A stretch of 64,000 bases of DNA from Herbaspirillum sp. Sphag64. GTDB taxonomy: Bacteria > Pseudomonadota > Gammaproteobacteria > Burkholderiales > Burkholderiaceae_D. Position 1 is the stretch's first letter, and each line of letters begins with the position of its first letter. The position numbers and the translations under genes were made by a program. Below the pieces are notes generated by a model, which was given only the letters and a program-made list of their open reading frames with translations, searched no databases and was not told where the DNA came from. The DNA lies in contig NZ_JACHYE010000012.1 in the NCBI RefSeq assembly GCF_014192645.1, positions 1-64,000 on the forward strand, in the 5' to 3' direction. This document shows positions 56,854-64,000 of this stretch, piece by piece.

Positions 56854-58236
56854 ATGAAACACTCCATTGTCACCCGTCTGGTGGTCATGTTTGCCAGCGC
56901 GGCACTGGTCGTCTTTTCGCTGATCGGGGTGGTGCTATATTCGGTGGTCAAAAGTGAGCTCATGCGCCATGAGCGCGATGGTCTGGTCACCACCTTCAAG
57001 GACATGGAGTACATGCTGGAGCATGCCGGCACCGCCGAGAAGTGGGTCCGTGTGCAAGCCAAACTGGATACGCTTGCCACCACCAATGGCAGGGTCAAAT
57101 TCTGGATTGACAGTAGTGATCCGCAGTTCCGTTATGGCAAGGATCGCTTGCCGCAGAGCAATCTCGATATTGATCTAGATTCAGTAGGCACGCTGTTCAT
57201 CGAAGGCAAACGCTTTCCGATCCATACCCTCACCAGGGAATTACCCGCTTATCTTGACCGGCCACCGATTCAACTCACCGTCGGTGTGGATACTGAACCT
57301 TATTTCGAAACCTTACGCACGTTCGTCGCCGCAATGACAGGCTTGTCATTAGCAGGAACACTGTTGGTGATCCTTTTTGGCTACTGGATCGCCCGTGCCG
57401 GTTTGGAGCCACTGAAGAAGATTTCAGACAAGGCACAAACGCTGAGCCCCAAAAATCTCTCGGAAAGACTCAGCATTTCGGCGTTACCGGACGAACTTTC
57501 GGATCTGGCACAAGCGTTCAATGGTGCACTGGAGCGTATGGAAAATGCCTATATTCAACTAGAAGCCTTCAATGCCGACGTCGCCCATGAATTGCGTACG
57601 CCACTGGCTAACCTGATCGGCGAAACCCAGGTCGCCTTGTCGCGCGAGCGCAGCGCACCTGAGTTTCAGAACGTGCTGCAATCGAACCTGGAAGAGCTGG
57701 ACCGCTTACGCTCCATCATCAACGACATGCTTTTCCTGGCCCGCTGCGATCAGGGTGAAGCGGCCACCAGTCTGGTTGATGCAAAAATTGTCGATGAAGT
57801 GCAAAAGACCATTGAGTTCTTTGAATTTGTGCTCGATGACATGAATATGAGCGTCAGCGTCAGCGGCGATACCGAGGCCAGCTCACAAATCGAAACCGCG
57901 CTGTTCCGCCGAGCACTCACCAATCTGCTCCAGAATGCCATTCAGCACTCCCCGGCCGGGGCCAGGATAGACATCGGCATCAACGCCGGACAACAAGAGG
58001 TACAAGTCGCCGTTTCCAATCCTGGAGCGCCAATCGATGCGCTCCATCTGCCACGCCTGTTTGATCGTTTTTATCGGGTCGATACCGCACGCCGTGACGT
58101 CAACGGCATTCACGGCCACGGCCTGGGGCTGGCAATCGTCAAGGCAATTGCACTAATGCATGGTGGCACTGCGTTTGCTGCCAGTGACGAAGGGATGACA
58201 CGGATAGGATTTACGGTACGTGGGCGCGCTGGATAA
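56854..58236 (+). CDS. Heavy-metal-class sensor histidine kinase (CusS-like)
   Basis: The 460-residue kinase has membrane helices at about 10-31 and 158-182, a periplasmic sensor of about 125 residues, HAMP, and a HisKA core with phospho-acceptor in ADVAHELRTPLANLIGETQVALS. The ATP-binding domain has LLQNAIQHS and GHGLGLAIVKAIA. This matches the CusS/IrlS family. The sensor lacks the cluster of His/Met residues that binds Cu/Ag in CusS, so the signal may not be a metal. It is coupled to the response regulator upstream. Confidence 0.92.
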   Translation: MKHSIVTRLVVMFASAALVVFSLIGVVLYSVVKSELMRHERDGLVTTFKDMEYMLEHAGTAEKWVRVQAKLDTLATTNGRVKFWIDSSDPQFRYGKDRLPQSNLDIDLDSVGTLFIEGKRFPIHTLTRELPAYLDRPPIQLTVGVDTEPYFETLRTFVAAMTGLSLAGTLLVILFGYWIARAGLEPLKKISDKAQTLSPKNLSERLSISALPDELSDLAQAFNGALERMENAYIQLEAFNADVAHELRTPLANLIGETQVALSRERSAPEFQNVLQSNLEELDRLRSIINDMLFLARCDQGEAATSLVDAKIVDEVQKTIEFFEFVLDDMNMSVSVSGDTEASSQIETALFRRALTNLLQNAIQHSPAGARIDIGINAGQQEVQVAVSNPGAPIDALHLPRLFDRFYRVDTARRDVNGIHGHGLGLAIVKAIALMHGGTAFAASDEGMTRIGFTVRGRAG

Positions 58237-58285
58237 TTGCAAAATTCCTGCAATATCTGCGGAGAAGAAAAGCGATAAGACGAAG

Positions 58286-58384
58286 AGGCGAGCCTTGTCT
58301 GCGGCACTTGCGGGAAATGGATGTGGCTGCTTCGTTCCCGACCTGACCAGGTTGCCCATGCCACAATGCGCAGGGGCCCGCCGG
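58286..58384 (-). ncRNA. ffs: 4.5S signal recognition particle RNA
   Basis: On the minus strand the conserved SRP core reads ACCTGGTCAGGTCGGGA, then ACGAAGCAGCCA, the helix-8 region that binds Ffh and FtsY. The flanks pair as the long hairpin: GGCGGGCC at the 5' end with GGCTCGCC at the 3' end, then TGCG/CGCA-type pairs. TACAAT on the minus strand (58395-58390) is a -10 box about 7 nt before the 5' end. The size (about 97 nt) fits the small bacterial SRP RNA. Ends are estimated from the helix to within a few bases. It is convergent with the sensor kinase gene. Confidence 0.93.
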
Positions 58385-58505
58385 CGCGTATTGTATCGCA
58401 TCTTGACACACAAGAGTGCACTCTACGGCATCAAATCCATCATTGAAATAAAGGGGTCCTATGCCAAGTCTCGGCACAGGACCGGTTCACTTACCGATAA
58501 TCCAT

Positions 58506-59990
58506 CTACAGGCCGAGCTCTGGCCAGATCAGGTCGACCCGCTGCTTGACGGCGTCGGTCATGGCAATCGTCGTCCCCCATTCGCGCTGGGTTTCACCCG
58601 GCCACTTGTTGGTCGCATCAATGCCCATCTTGCTGCCAAGACCACTGATCGGCGAGGCAAAGTCGAGATAATCGATTGGTGTGTTATCCACCATGACCGT
58701 ATCGCGCACCGGATCGACCCGCGTCGTGATAGCCCAGATCACTTCCTTCCAGTCACGGATATCAACATCCTCATCCACCACCACAATGAACTTGGTATAC
58801 ATGAACTGCCGCAGGAAGCTCCAGACACCAAACATCACACGCTTGGCATGCCCGGCATAGGCTTTCTTCATCTGCACCACGGCCATGCGATAACTACACC
58901 CTTCTGGTGGCAAATAAAAGTCAGTGATTTCCGAAAACTGCTTCTGCAGCAGCGGAATAAAGACTTCATTGAGGGCCACACCGAGAATTGCCGGTTCGTC
59001 AGGCGGCTTACCTGTATAGGTCGAGTGATAGATAGGATCGCGGCGCATGGTGATACGATCAATGGTGAATACCGGGAACCAGTCCTGCTCATTGTAGTAA
59101 CCGGTATGGTCGCCATAAGGCCCCTCCAGCGCATGCTCATAACCTGATGGATGCGATGCATCAGGATAGATATGCCCTTCCAGCACGATCTCGGCCGATG
59201 CCGGTACACGCAAGTCGCTGCCAATCGCCTTGATCAGCTCAGTACGACTGCCGCGCAGCAGCCCGGCGAACTGATATTCGGAGAGACTATCAGGCACCGG
59301 CGTGACTGCACCTAATATAGTAGCGGGATCGGCACCGAGAGCAACCGCGATCGGATAGGGCTGACCGGGGTTGCGAATACAGTGCTCGCGAAAATCCAGA
59401 GCGCCACCACGATGCGCCAGCCAGCGCATGATCACCTTGTTGCGTGCAATGACCTGCTGGCGATAGATACCCAGATTCTGCCGCTTCTTGAAAGGCCCTT
59501 TGGTGATCACCAGTCCCCAGGTAATCAAAGGTGCAACGTCACCCGGCCAGCAATGTTGGATCGGCAAGCGATCCAGATCCACTTCATTACCCTCCCAGAC
59601 AATATCCTGACAGGCTGCCGAACGCAGCTCCTTGGGCGCCATGTCCCAGAGCGATTTGACTAGCGTACCGAGCCCCATCACATCCTTGAAACCCTTCGGT
59701 GGTTCAGGTTCTTTGAGCTTGGCCAGCACGTGACCAATACGTCGCAATTCACTGACGTCCTCCGCTCCCATGCCCAACGCCACGCGACGCGGCGTACCAA
59801 ATAAATTGGCAAGTACAGGCATGTTTTTTCCAGTGACATTCTCGAAAAGAATCGCTGGCCCACCTGCACGCAAGGTGCGATCACAGATTTCTGTCATTTC
59901 AAGATGGGACGATACCGGGAAGGAAACACGTTTTAGCTCCCCAATACGTTCCAATTGAGCAATAAAGTCGCGTAAATCAGTGTATTTCAT
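58506..59990 (-). CDS. ubiD: 4-hydroxy-3-polyprenylbenzoate decarboxylase UbiD
   Basis: The 494-residue enzyme decarboxylates the ubiquinone precursor using prenylated FMN made by UbiX. The family start [22 protein letters not shown], the prenyl-FMN/metal region around [30 protein letters not shown], and EIVLEGHI with YGDHTGYY are all present. Length fits UbiD. It is transcribed alone away from the lytic transglycosylase gene, and its stop lies about 120 bp from the 4.5S RNA gene. Confidence 0.95.
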   Translation of the reverse strand: MKYTDLRDFIAQLERIGELKRVSFPVSSHLEMTEICDRTLRAGGPAILFENVTGKNMPVLANLFGTPRRVALGMGAEDVSELRRIGHVLAKLKEPEPPKGFKDVMGLGTLVKSLWDMAPKELRSAACQDIVWEGNEVDLDRLPIQHCWPGDVAPLITWGLVITKGPFKKRQNLGIYRQQVIARNKVIMRWLAHRGGALDFREHCIRNPGQPYPIAVALGADPATILGAVTPVPDSLSEYQFAGLLRGSRTELIKAIGSDLRVPASAEIVLEGHIYPDASHPSGYEHALEGPYGDHTGYYNEQDWFPVFTIDRITMRRDPIYHSTYTGKPPDEPAILGVALNEVFIPLLQKQFSEITDFYLPPEGCSYRMAVVQMKKAYAGHAKRVMFGVWSFLRQFMYTKFIVVVDEDVDIRDWKEVIWAITTRVDPVRDTVMVDNTPIDYLDFASPISGLGSKMGIDATNKWPGETQREWGTTIAMTDAVKQRVDLIWPELGL

Positions 59991-60122
59991 TTTTTTTCGC
60001 TGGTTTTCTTTTTACAGCCCTTGGATGAGGTACACCGGGCAAACGGTTGATTCTATTGATTTTTGGCGGGATACCCCTCCAAATATGATACTTAAAAGTT
60101 ATATAGAATCGTTTTAATAGTA

Positions 60123-60151
60123 TTGACTTGATATAAAGTGGCTTCTACAAT
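60123..60151 (+). promoter_or_regulatory. Strong sigma-70 promoter of the lytic transglycosylase leader
   Basis: TTGACT (60123-60128) and TACAAT (60146-60151) with ideal 17-bp spacing. The start would be near 60158. Confidence 0.8.
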
Positions 60152-60157
60152 TCGCCC

Positions 60158-60452
60158 ACCTTGATTGAAGGAGCCGGGCCAGGAACCCGAGATGCTCACA
60201 AGGTTCTCACGGGAGCGGGGTCCCATAGGCATTTTAAGGAGTGTTATCAAAAGGCGTCAGCCTTCTCCCCCGATTCAGGTTGTATTGCACTGCACAGGAG
60301 CCAAAGGCCCTGCAGAAACAGCAAACAACAGTTAGCTTGCCGTAACGCTTTGCGATGGCAATGTATTGATTGTAATACGTGTAGTCAGTGATCCGGTTTT
60401 TCCACTCTTTGCCGGTTTTGCTCTATATGAGTTGCAACATTCTGGAGGTTCA
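60158..60452 (+). other. Long structured 5' leader of unknown type
   Basis: About 295 nt lie between the predicted start and the ATG at 60453, without a convincing gene. Pairings visible by eye include AAGGC/GCCTT around GTCA (60251-60264), and GGAACC with GGTTCT plus GCTC with GAGC in the first 80 nt, which suggest a compact multi-helix fold. It matches no riboswitch class I can recall with confidence. It may be a regulatory leader or an independent small RNA read from the strong promoter. Confidence 0.45.
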
Positions 60453-61460
60453 ATGTTAAACCAACCGATAGAGGCGCAGCTACGCTCGTCCTCCAATATG
60501 GTTGATCAGTCGGCGACATGGATGAAGTCTGTCCCTAGCCAGATTGGTCGTTTCTTTACTGCAGCGCACTATGCGCTGACTTTGCTTGGTATCGCTGCCT
60601 TGTTCGTTCTGGGCCTGATGTTTTTTCACCCGGATTTCGCTGACAAGATCATTGCCCTGTCGCCATTCTCGGATGAACCGACAGAAGAAGCGGAGCTACC
60701 AGCACCTTCGCCACTGGCCAATCTGATGCAGATGCCGCTGGCAGCTGCAGCCGTGGGTGCAAGCCCGGCAACCATTGCAAATGTAACAGGTGCTTCTGCC
60801 GTTGCCTCTGCGCCGATGACCGAAGAAGAACGCAAGATCCTGGGTACACCACGTCAGCAAAAGCTGGTCACCAACTGGCTTGCCAAACGTTATCGCGTTG
60901 CCAATGACGCCACTGACATGCTGGTTTCGGCAGCCTATTTGACTGCACGTGAAATCAAACTTGATCCATTGCTGATTCTGGCGGTGATGGCGATTGAATC
61001 GCGCTTCAATCCATTCGCAGAGAGCCCGATGGGCGCGCAAGGATTGATGCAGGTAATGTCGAAGGTACACCACGACAAGTTTCAGGAACTGGGCGGTGTG
61101 AAGGCGGCTCTCAATCCGGTGGCCAACATCAAGGTTGGCTCGTTGATTCTGAAAGAATACGTGACCCGCTTCGGTTCGGTTGAAGCTGGCCTGAAGAGCT
61201 ACGTCGGTGCTGCTGACATGCAAAACGATGGCGGCTATGGCATTAAGGTCCTGTCTGAATACGAAAACCTCAAGGAAGTAGCGACCGGGAAGAATGTCTC
61301 TATTTTCACTACGGCGCTGATCAAACCGCGGCCACTGGCACCAGCCACTGCACAGATCAATCAACCGACCAAGCCGAATCCGGTAGCTGATGTTGCTGCG
61401 GCAACGAACGCAACTGGTCCTAAGCCATCTGTGACGACTGCCGAGGTCGCTGCGCTGTAA
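60453..61460 (+). CDS. Membrane-anchored lytic transglycosylase (SLT domain)
   Basis: The ATG at 60453 follows GGAGG with 5-nt spacing and replaces an upstream start. The 335-residue protein has an N-terminal anchor (about 42-62, ALTLLGIAALFVLGLMFF) and a linker rich in Ala/Pro. The goose-type SLT domain has catalytic E182 in ILAVMAIESRFNPFAESPMGAQGLMQV and YVGAADM later. A Pro/Ala/Thr-rich tail ends the protein. It should act on peptidoglycan from the outer face of the inner membrane. Confidence 0.9.
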   Translation: MLNQPIEAQLRSSSNMVDQSATWMKSVPSQIGRFFTAAHYALTLLGIAALFVLGLMFFHPDFADKIIALSPFSDEPTEEAELPAPSPLANLMQMPLAAAAVGASPATIANVTGASAVASAPMTEEERKILGTPRQQKLVTNWLAKRYRVANDATDMLVSAAYLTAREIKLDPLLILAVMAIESRFNPFAESPMGAQGLMQVMSKVHHDKFQELGGVKAALNPVANIKVGSLILKEYVTRFGSVEAGLKSYVGAADMQNDGGYGIKVLSEYENLKEVATGKNVSIFTTALIKPRPLAPATAQINQPTKPNPVADVAAATNATGPKPSVTTAEVAAL

Positions 61461-61482
61461 AGCTGCACTTCGCAACCAACAC

Positions 61483-61510
61483 AAAAAAAGGAGCCAACTG
61501 GCTCCTTTTT
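61483..61510. terminator. Bidirectional terminator between the transglycosylase and aminotransferase genes
   Basis: AAAAAGGAGCCA/TGGCTCCTTTTT around AC gives T-runs on both strands for the convergent genes. Confidence 0.93.
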
Positions 61511-61544
61511 GGCATCATATATCTCTAACAGACACCGACGCCAC

Positions 61545-62714
61545 TCATCGCTGCGCGAGATAGCGCTCGATACGGGCTACCGCTTCTTGTAGATTTTCCA
61601 TCGAAGTGGCATAGGAAAGGCGGATATAGCGGCGCGCAGTGGAAGGCCCAAAATCCAGACCTGGCACTAGCACAACACCAACCTTGTTGAGCATATCAAT
61701 CGTCAATTCATCCGCATCGTCACTGATGTCACTACAATCGGCGTACACATAGAAAGCACCATCCGGCACAACCGGAACTTTGAAGCCGAGACGCTGCAAC
61801 TGCGGCACGATGTAATCACGGCGTCGCTTGAATTCTGCCTTGCGCTGCTCGTAAAGAGCAATCGAATCGGGATGAAAACAGGCTAAGGCAGCGTGCTGTG
61901 CAATCGAAGAGGCACAGATCAACAGATTTTGCGCCAGCTTTTCGACCTGCGGCACCAATACTTCTGGCAGCACCAGCCATCCAAGACGCCAGCCTGTCAT
62001 ATTGAAATACTTGGAAAAGCTGTTGATGACTATGAGATCCTCGCCCAATGACAACGCCGAGAATGGCGCACCCTCATAGGACAAGCCCTGATAAATTTCA
62101 TCAACGATAGTGAAGCCCTGCTTGCTCCGAACAAGTTCCACAATTTTCTGCAATTGTGCTGGCAGAATCGAGGTCCCTGTTGGATTCGAGGGCGAGGCAA
62201 GCAACACACCTCGGGTTGCTTCTGACCAATATTGTTCCACCATCTCCGGCGATAACTGGAAGCGATCCTCGGGTCCGCTTTCGATCAGACGCGCACGGCC
62301 CTCAAAGGCGGCAACAAAATGCCGATTGCAGGGATATGAGGGGTCTGGCATCAATATTTCTGAACCAGGCTCTACCAGCGCGGCACATGCCAGCAACAGG
62401 GCCGCTGAGGCGCCCGCTGTGACCACAATGCGCGATGGGGAGATATTGAGCCCGTATACCCGCTGATAATGCGCTGAAATCGCCCCTCTGAGCTCCGGCA
62501 AACCGGTCGCCGAGGTATATTGCATCTTGCCTGCAGACATCGCTTCTGTCGCCGCGGCAACAACCGCCGGCACCGCAGTGAAATCTGGCTCACCAATTCC
62601 CATGTGGATGATATGGCGCCCCTGCTGCTCCAGCGCCGCTGCCATCTTCGACAACTCCATGACATGAAATGGAGCAATATTTTGCAAACGTGAGGCAAGT
62701 GCATTCAAATGCAT
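61545..62714 (-). CDS. Class I/II PLP-dependent aminotransferase
   Basis: The 389-residue cytoplasmic enzyme is of the aspartate aminotransferase fold type I. The cofactor lysine is in INSFSKYFNMTGWRLGWLV, with the N-terminal HIIHMGIGEPDF, SPSNPTGT and the C-terminal arginine region ARRYIRLSYATSMENLQEA. It is related to aspartate/aromatic or alanine-type aminotransferases; the substrate cannot be assigned. It is the third gene in the ribH-nusB direction, 152 bp after nusB. Confidence 0.9.
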   Translation of the reverse strand: MHLNALASRLQNIAPFHVMELSKMAAALEQQGRHIIHMGIGEPDFTAVPAVVAAATEAMSAGKMQYTSATGLPELRGAISAHYQRVYGLNISPSRIVVTAGASAALLLACAALVEPGSEILMPDPSYPCNRHFVAAFEGRARLIESGPEDRFQLSPEMVEQYWSEATRGVLLASPSNPTGTSILPAQLQKIVELVRSKQGFTIVDEIYQGLSYEGAPFSALSLGEDLIVINSFSKYFNMTGWRLGWLVLPEVLVPQVEKLAQNLLICASSIAQHAALACFHPDSIALYEQRKAEFKRRRDYIVPQLQRLGFKVPVVPDGAFYVYADCSDISDDADELTIDMLNKVGVVLVPGLDFGPSTARRYIRLSYATSMENLQEAVARIERYLAQR

Positions 62715-62866
62715 CGGAAGGGCCCAGGAAGGATTGAAAGAGGAGTTGAAGAAAATCTAGCGCACCGGGCAACAATCTACACAGGTACGCAAGCAATCAG
62801 CACCCCGCACAAGCCAGCAGCTACGTGCCGGACAGCGCAGCCAGTGCGCCAGATGGTGCTCTGCAA

Positions 62867-63334
62867 TTAACGACGTGCGGCGCCTACCTCAGTATCGCGT
62901 ACTTTGGCAGCAAAGCGGTCTAACACGCCATTGACATACTTGTGGCCGTCGATACCGCCGAACGACTTGGTCAGTTCTACCGCCTCGTTGATCACCACTT
63001 TGTAAGGGATTTCAATGTGGTTCTGCAATTCGAAGGCACCGATCAATAATGCAGCGTGCTCCACCGGCGACAGCTCGGTAATCGGGCGATCAATCAATGG
63101 TGCCAGGCCGCTGCGCAAATCAGCAGACTGCTTGATAGCCCCGTACAACAGCGCATCAAAATGTTCTGCATCGGCTTTATCGAAACCATGTGCTTCCCGG
63201 ATATGCGCCTCAATCGCACCGGCATCTTCGTTGTTGAGCAGCCATTGATAAAGGCCCTGCAACGCAAACTCGCGGGCACGGTGGCGCGGAGTACGGTTTT
63301 TGCTGGGATTGGCGTGTTGATTTTTATTGGTCAT
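62867..63334 (-). CDS. nusB: Transcription antitermination protein NusB
   Basis: The 155-residue all-helical RNA-binding protein works with NusE/S10 in ribosomal RNA antitermination. [18 protein letters not shown] in variant form ([17 protein letters not shown]), [15 protein letters not shown] and the final block [32 protein letters not shown] are diagnostic. Lies 109 bp downstream of ribH, the standard arrangement. Confidence 0.97.
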   Translation of the reverse strand: MTNKNQHANPSKNRTPRHRAREFALQGLYQWLLNNEDAGAIEAHIREAHGFDKADAEHFDALLYGAIKQSADLRSGLAPLIDRPITELSPVEHAALLIGAFELQNHIEIPYKVVINEAVELTKSFGGIDGHKYVNGVLDRFAAKVRDTEVGAARR

Positions 63335-63443
63335 GATCAGTTACAAGATACCGGTTCGGTACAAAATGAAAAGCCGCCTGCACCATCATACCTACCAATG
63401 AATCAGACAATCAATGGCAGGACGGCAAGCGGACAAAAAAGCC

Positions 63444-63929
63444 TTATTCGTCTTCGGCAGCCTGGCCCAGCTCTTCCAGTGCCAGTGCCAGATTTGCCAT
63501 TTCGACTGCAACGCGGGCTGCATCAGCACCCTTGATGGCCATGCGCACTTCAGCCTGCTCATCGTTTTCCGTGGTGAGAACGGCATTGGCAATCGGAATA
63601 CCGGTGTCCAGACCAACGCGGGTAATTCCTGCGCCGGATTCATTGGATACCAGCTCGAAATGGTAGGTTTCACCCCGAATGACGGCACCGAGCGCAATCA
63701 AGGCGTCAAATTGATCGGTCTCCGCCATCTTTTGCAACGCCAGAGGAATCTCCAGCGCGCCCGGCACGCTCACATGAAGGATATCTTCATCGTGTACACC
63801 AAGATGCTTGAGCTCTGCCAGACAGGCTGCCAGCAAGCCGTGGCAGACATCCTCATTGAACCGGGCCTGTACGATACCGATGCGCAAGCCTTCGCCAGTG
63901 AAATCCGATTCATATGTTCCTATTGTCAT
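63444..63929 (-). CDS. ribH: 6,7-dimethyl-8-ribityllumazine synthase
   Basis: The 161-residue enzyme condenses 5-amino-6-ribitylaminouracil with dihydroxybutanone phosphate in riboflavin synthesis. Present are [41 protein letters not shown], the catalytic His in [20 protein letters not shown], and [30 protein letters not shown] precedes the ATG. It heads the ribH-nusB unit on the minus strand, and its upstream neighbours lie outside the window. Confidence 0.97.
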   Translation of the reverse strand: MTIGTYESDFTGEGLRIGIVQARFNEDVCHGLLAACLAELKHLGVHDEDILHVSVPGALEIPLALQKMAETDQFDALIALGAVIRGETYHFELVSNESGAGITRVGLDTGIPIANAVLTTENDEQAEVRMAIKGADAARVAVEMANLALALEELGQAAEDE

Positions 63930-64000
63930 GGCTTTTCCTTATACGCAAACCTGCGCTTTTAATGAGAGTAATTCAGTGTAACGCGTGCAGCAGCGCACGC

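Noticed and set aside
60158..60452. Leader considered as 6S RNA or a known riboswitch
   Set aside because: Short resemblances (GGGCCAG, GAGATGCTCACAAG) are in the wrong order for 6S RNA and no known aptamer core could be aligned; left as unassigned.

Overview
The window looks like a chromosomal segment of a betaproteobacterium, most likely order Burkholderiales and family Oxalobacteraceae (Herminiimonas/Janthinobacterium-like). That placement rests on recognising gene families and local gene orders (groESL with a CIRCE element, ribH-nusB-aminotransferase, ubiD beside the 4.5S RNA gene, metNIQ, an aidB-type dehydrogenase). No rRNA gene is present to confirm it. Base composition is moderate, with AT-rich patches at several promoters. 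I saw no intact mobile element, tRNA, rRNA or CRISPR array.

Layout. (1) 157-9749: a dense signalling block of two divergent operons. Leftward: a small unknown protein, a hybrid kinase with Hpt, an HD-GYP response regulator and an HDOD protein. Rightward: a BldC/MerR-type HTH fused to a receiver, a Cache kinase, a free Hpt protein and a hybrid kinase. (2) 9928-17689: three methyl-accepting chemotaxis proteins with different sensory halves, interrupted by a livJ-like amino-acid binding protein behind a good sigma-54 promoter, and a 64-residue small protein. (3) 18005-26428: amino-acid uptake and catabolism: a binding protein, a GntR/FCD repressor, delta-1-pyrroline-5-carboxylate dehydrogenase and a complete Liv-type ABC transporter. 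Two copies of a paired TTGGATCCAA site sit just downstream of the -10 boxes of two of these promoters. (4) 26580-29824: an ECF sigma/anti-sigma pair divergent from an exported trio (cytochrome c, Tat phosphoesterase, Tat cupredoxin with a CuA-type ligand set). This is the best candidate for a little-described system. (5) 29881-30462: a foreign-looking fragment resembling the C-terminal part of TniQ. (6) 30542-32743: groES-groEL with overlapping sigma-32 and CIRCE signals. (7) 33007-35606: the metNIQ methionine importer. (8) 35702-48215: housekeeping and accessory genes: RbgA-like GTPase, DHA2 drug exporter with divergent LysR regulator, histone-deacetylase-like hydrolase, MltB, arcD-arcA behind a second sigma-54 promoter, yaeQ, a DUF1415 protein, a small HTH protein and cysM. 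(9) 48349-58236: an AidB-like acyl-CoA dehydrogenase, then a tripartite RND pump followed by a CusRS-like two-component pair. (10) 58286-63929: the 4.5S RNA, ubiD, a lytic transglycosylase with a roughly 295-nt leader, an aminotransferase, nusB and ribH.

Two themes recur. One is nitrogen and amino-acid economy: sigma-54 promoters before livJ and arcDA, three leucine-type binding proteins, P5C dehydrogenase, arginine deiminase and methionine import. The other is envelope sensing and defence: the phosphorelay cluster, chemoreceptors, ECF locus, RND pump and murein hydrolases. Start codons were reassigned where a better ribosome binding site or family alignment pointed to an internal start; each such case is stated.
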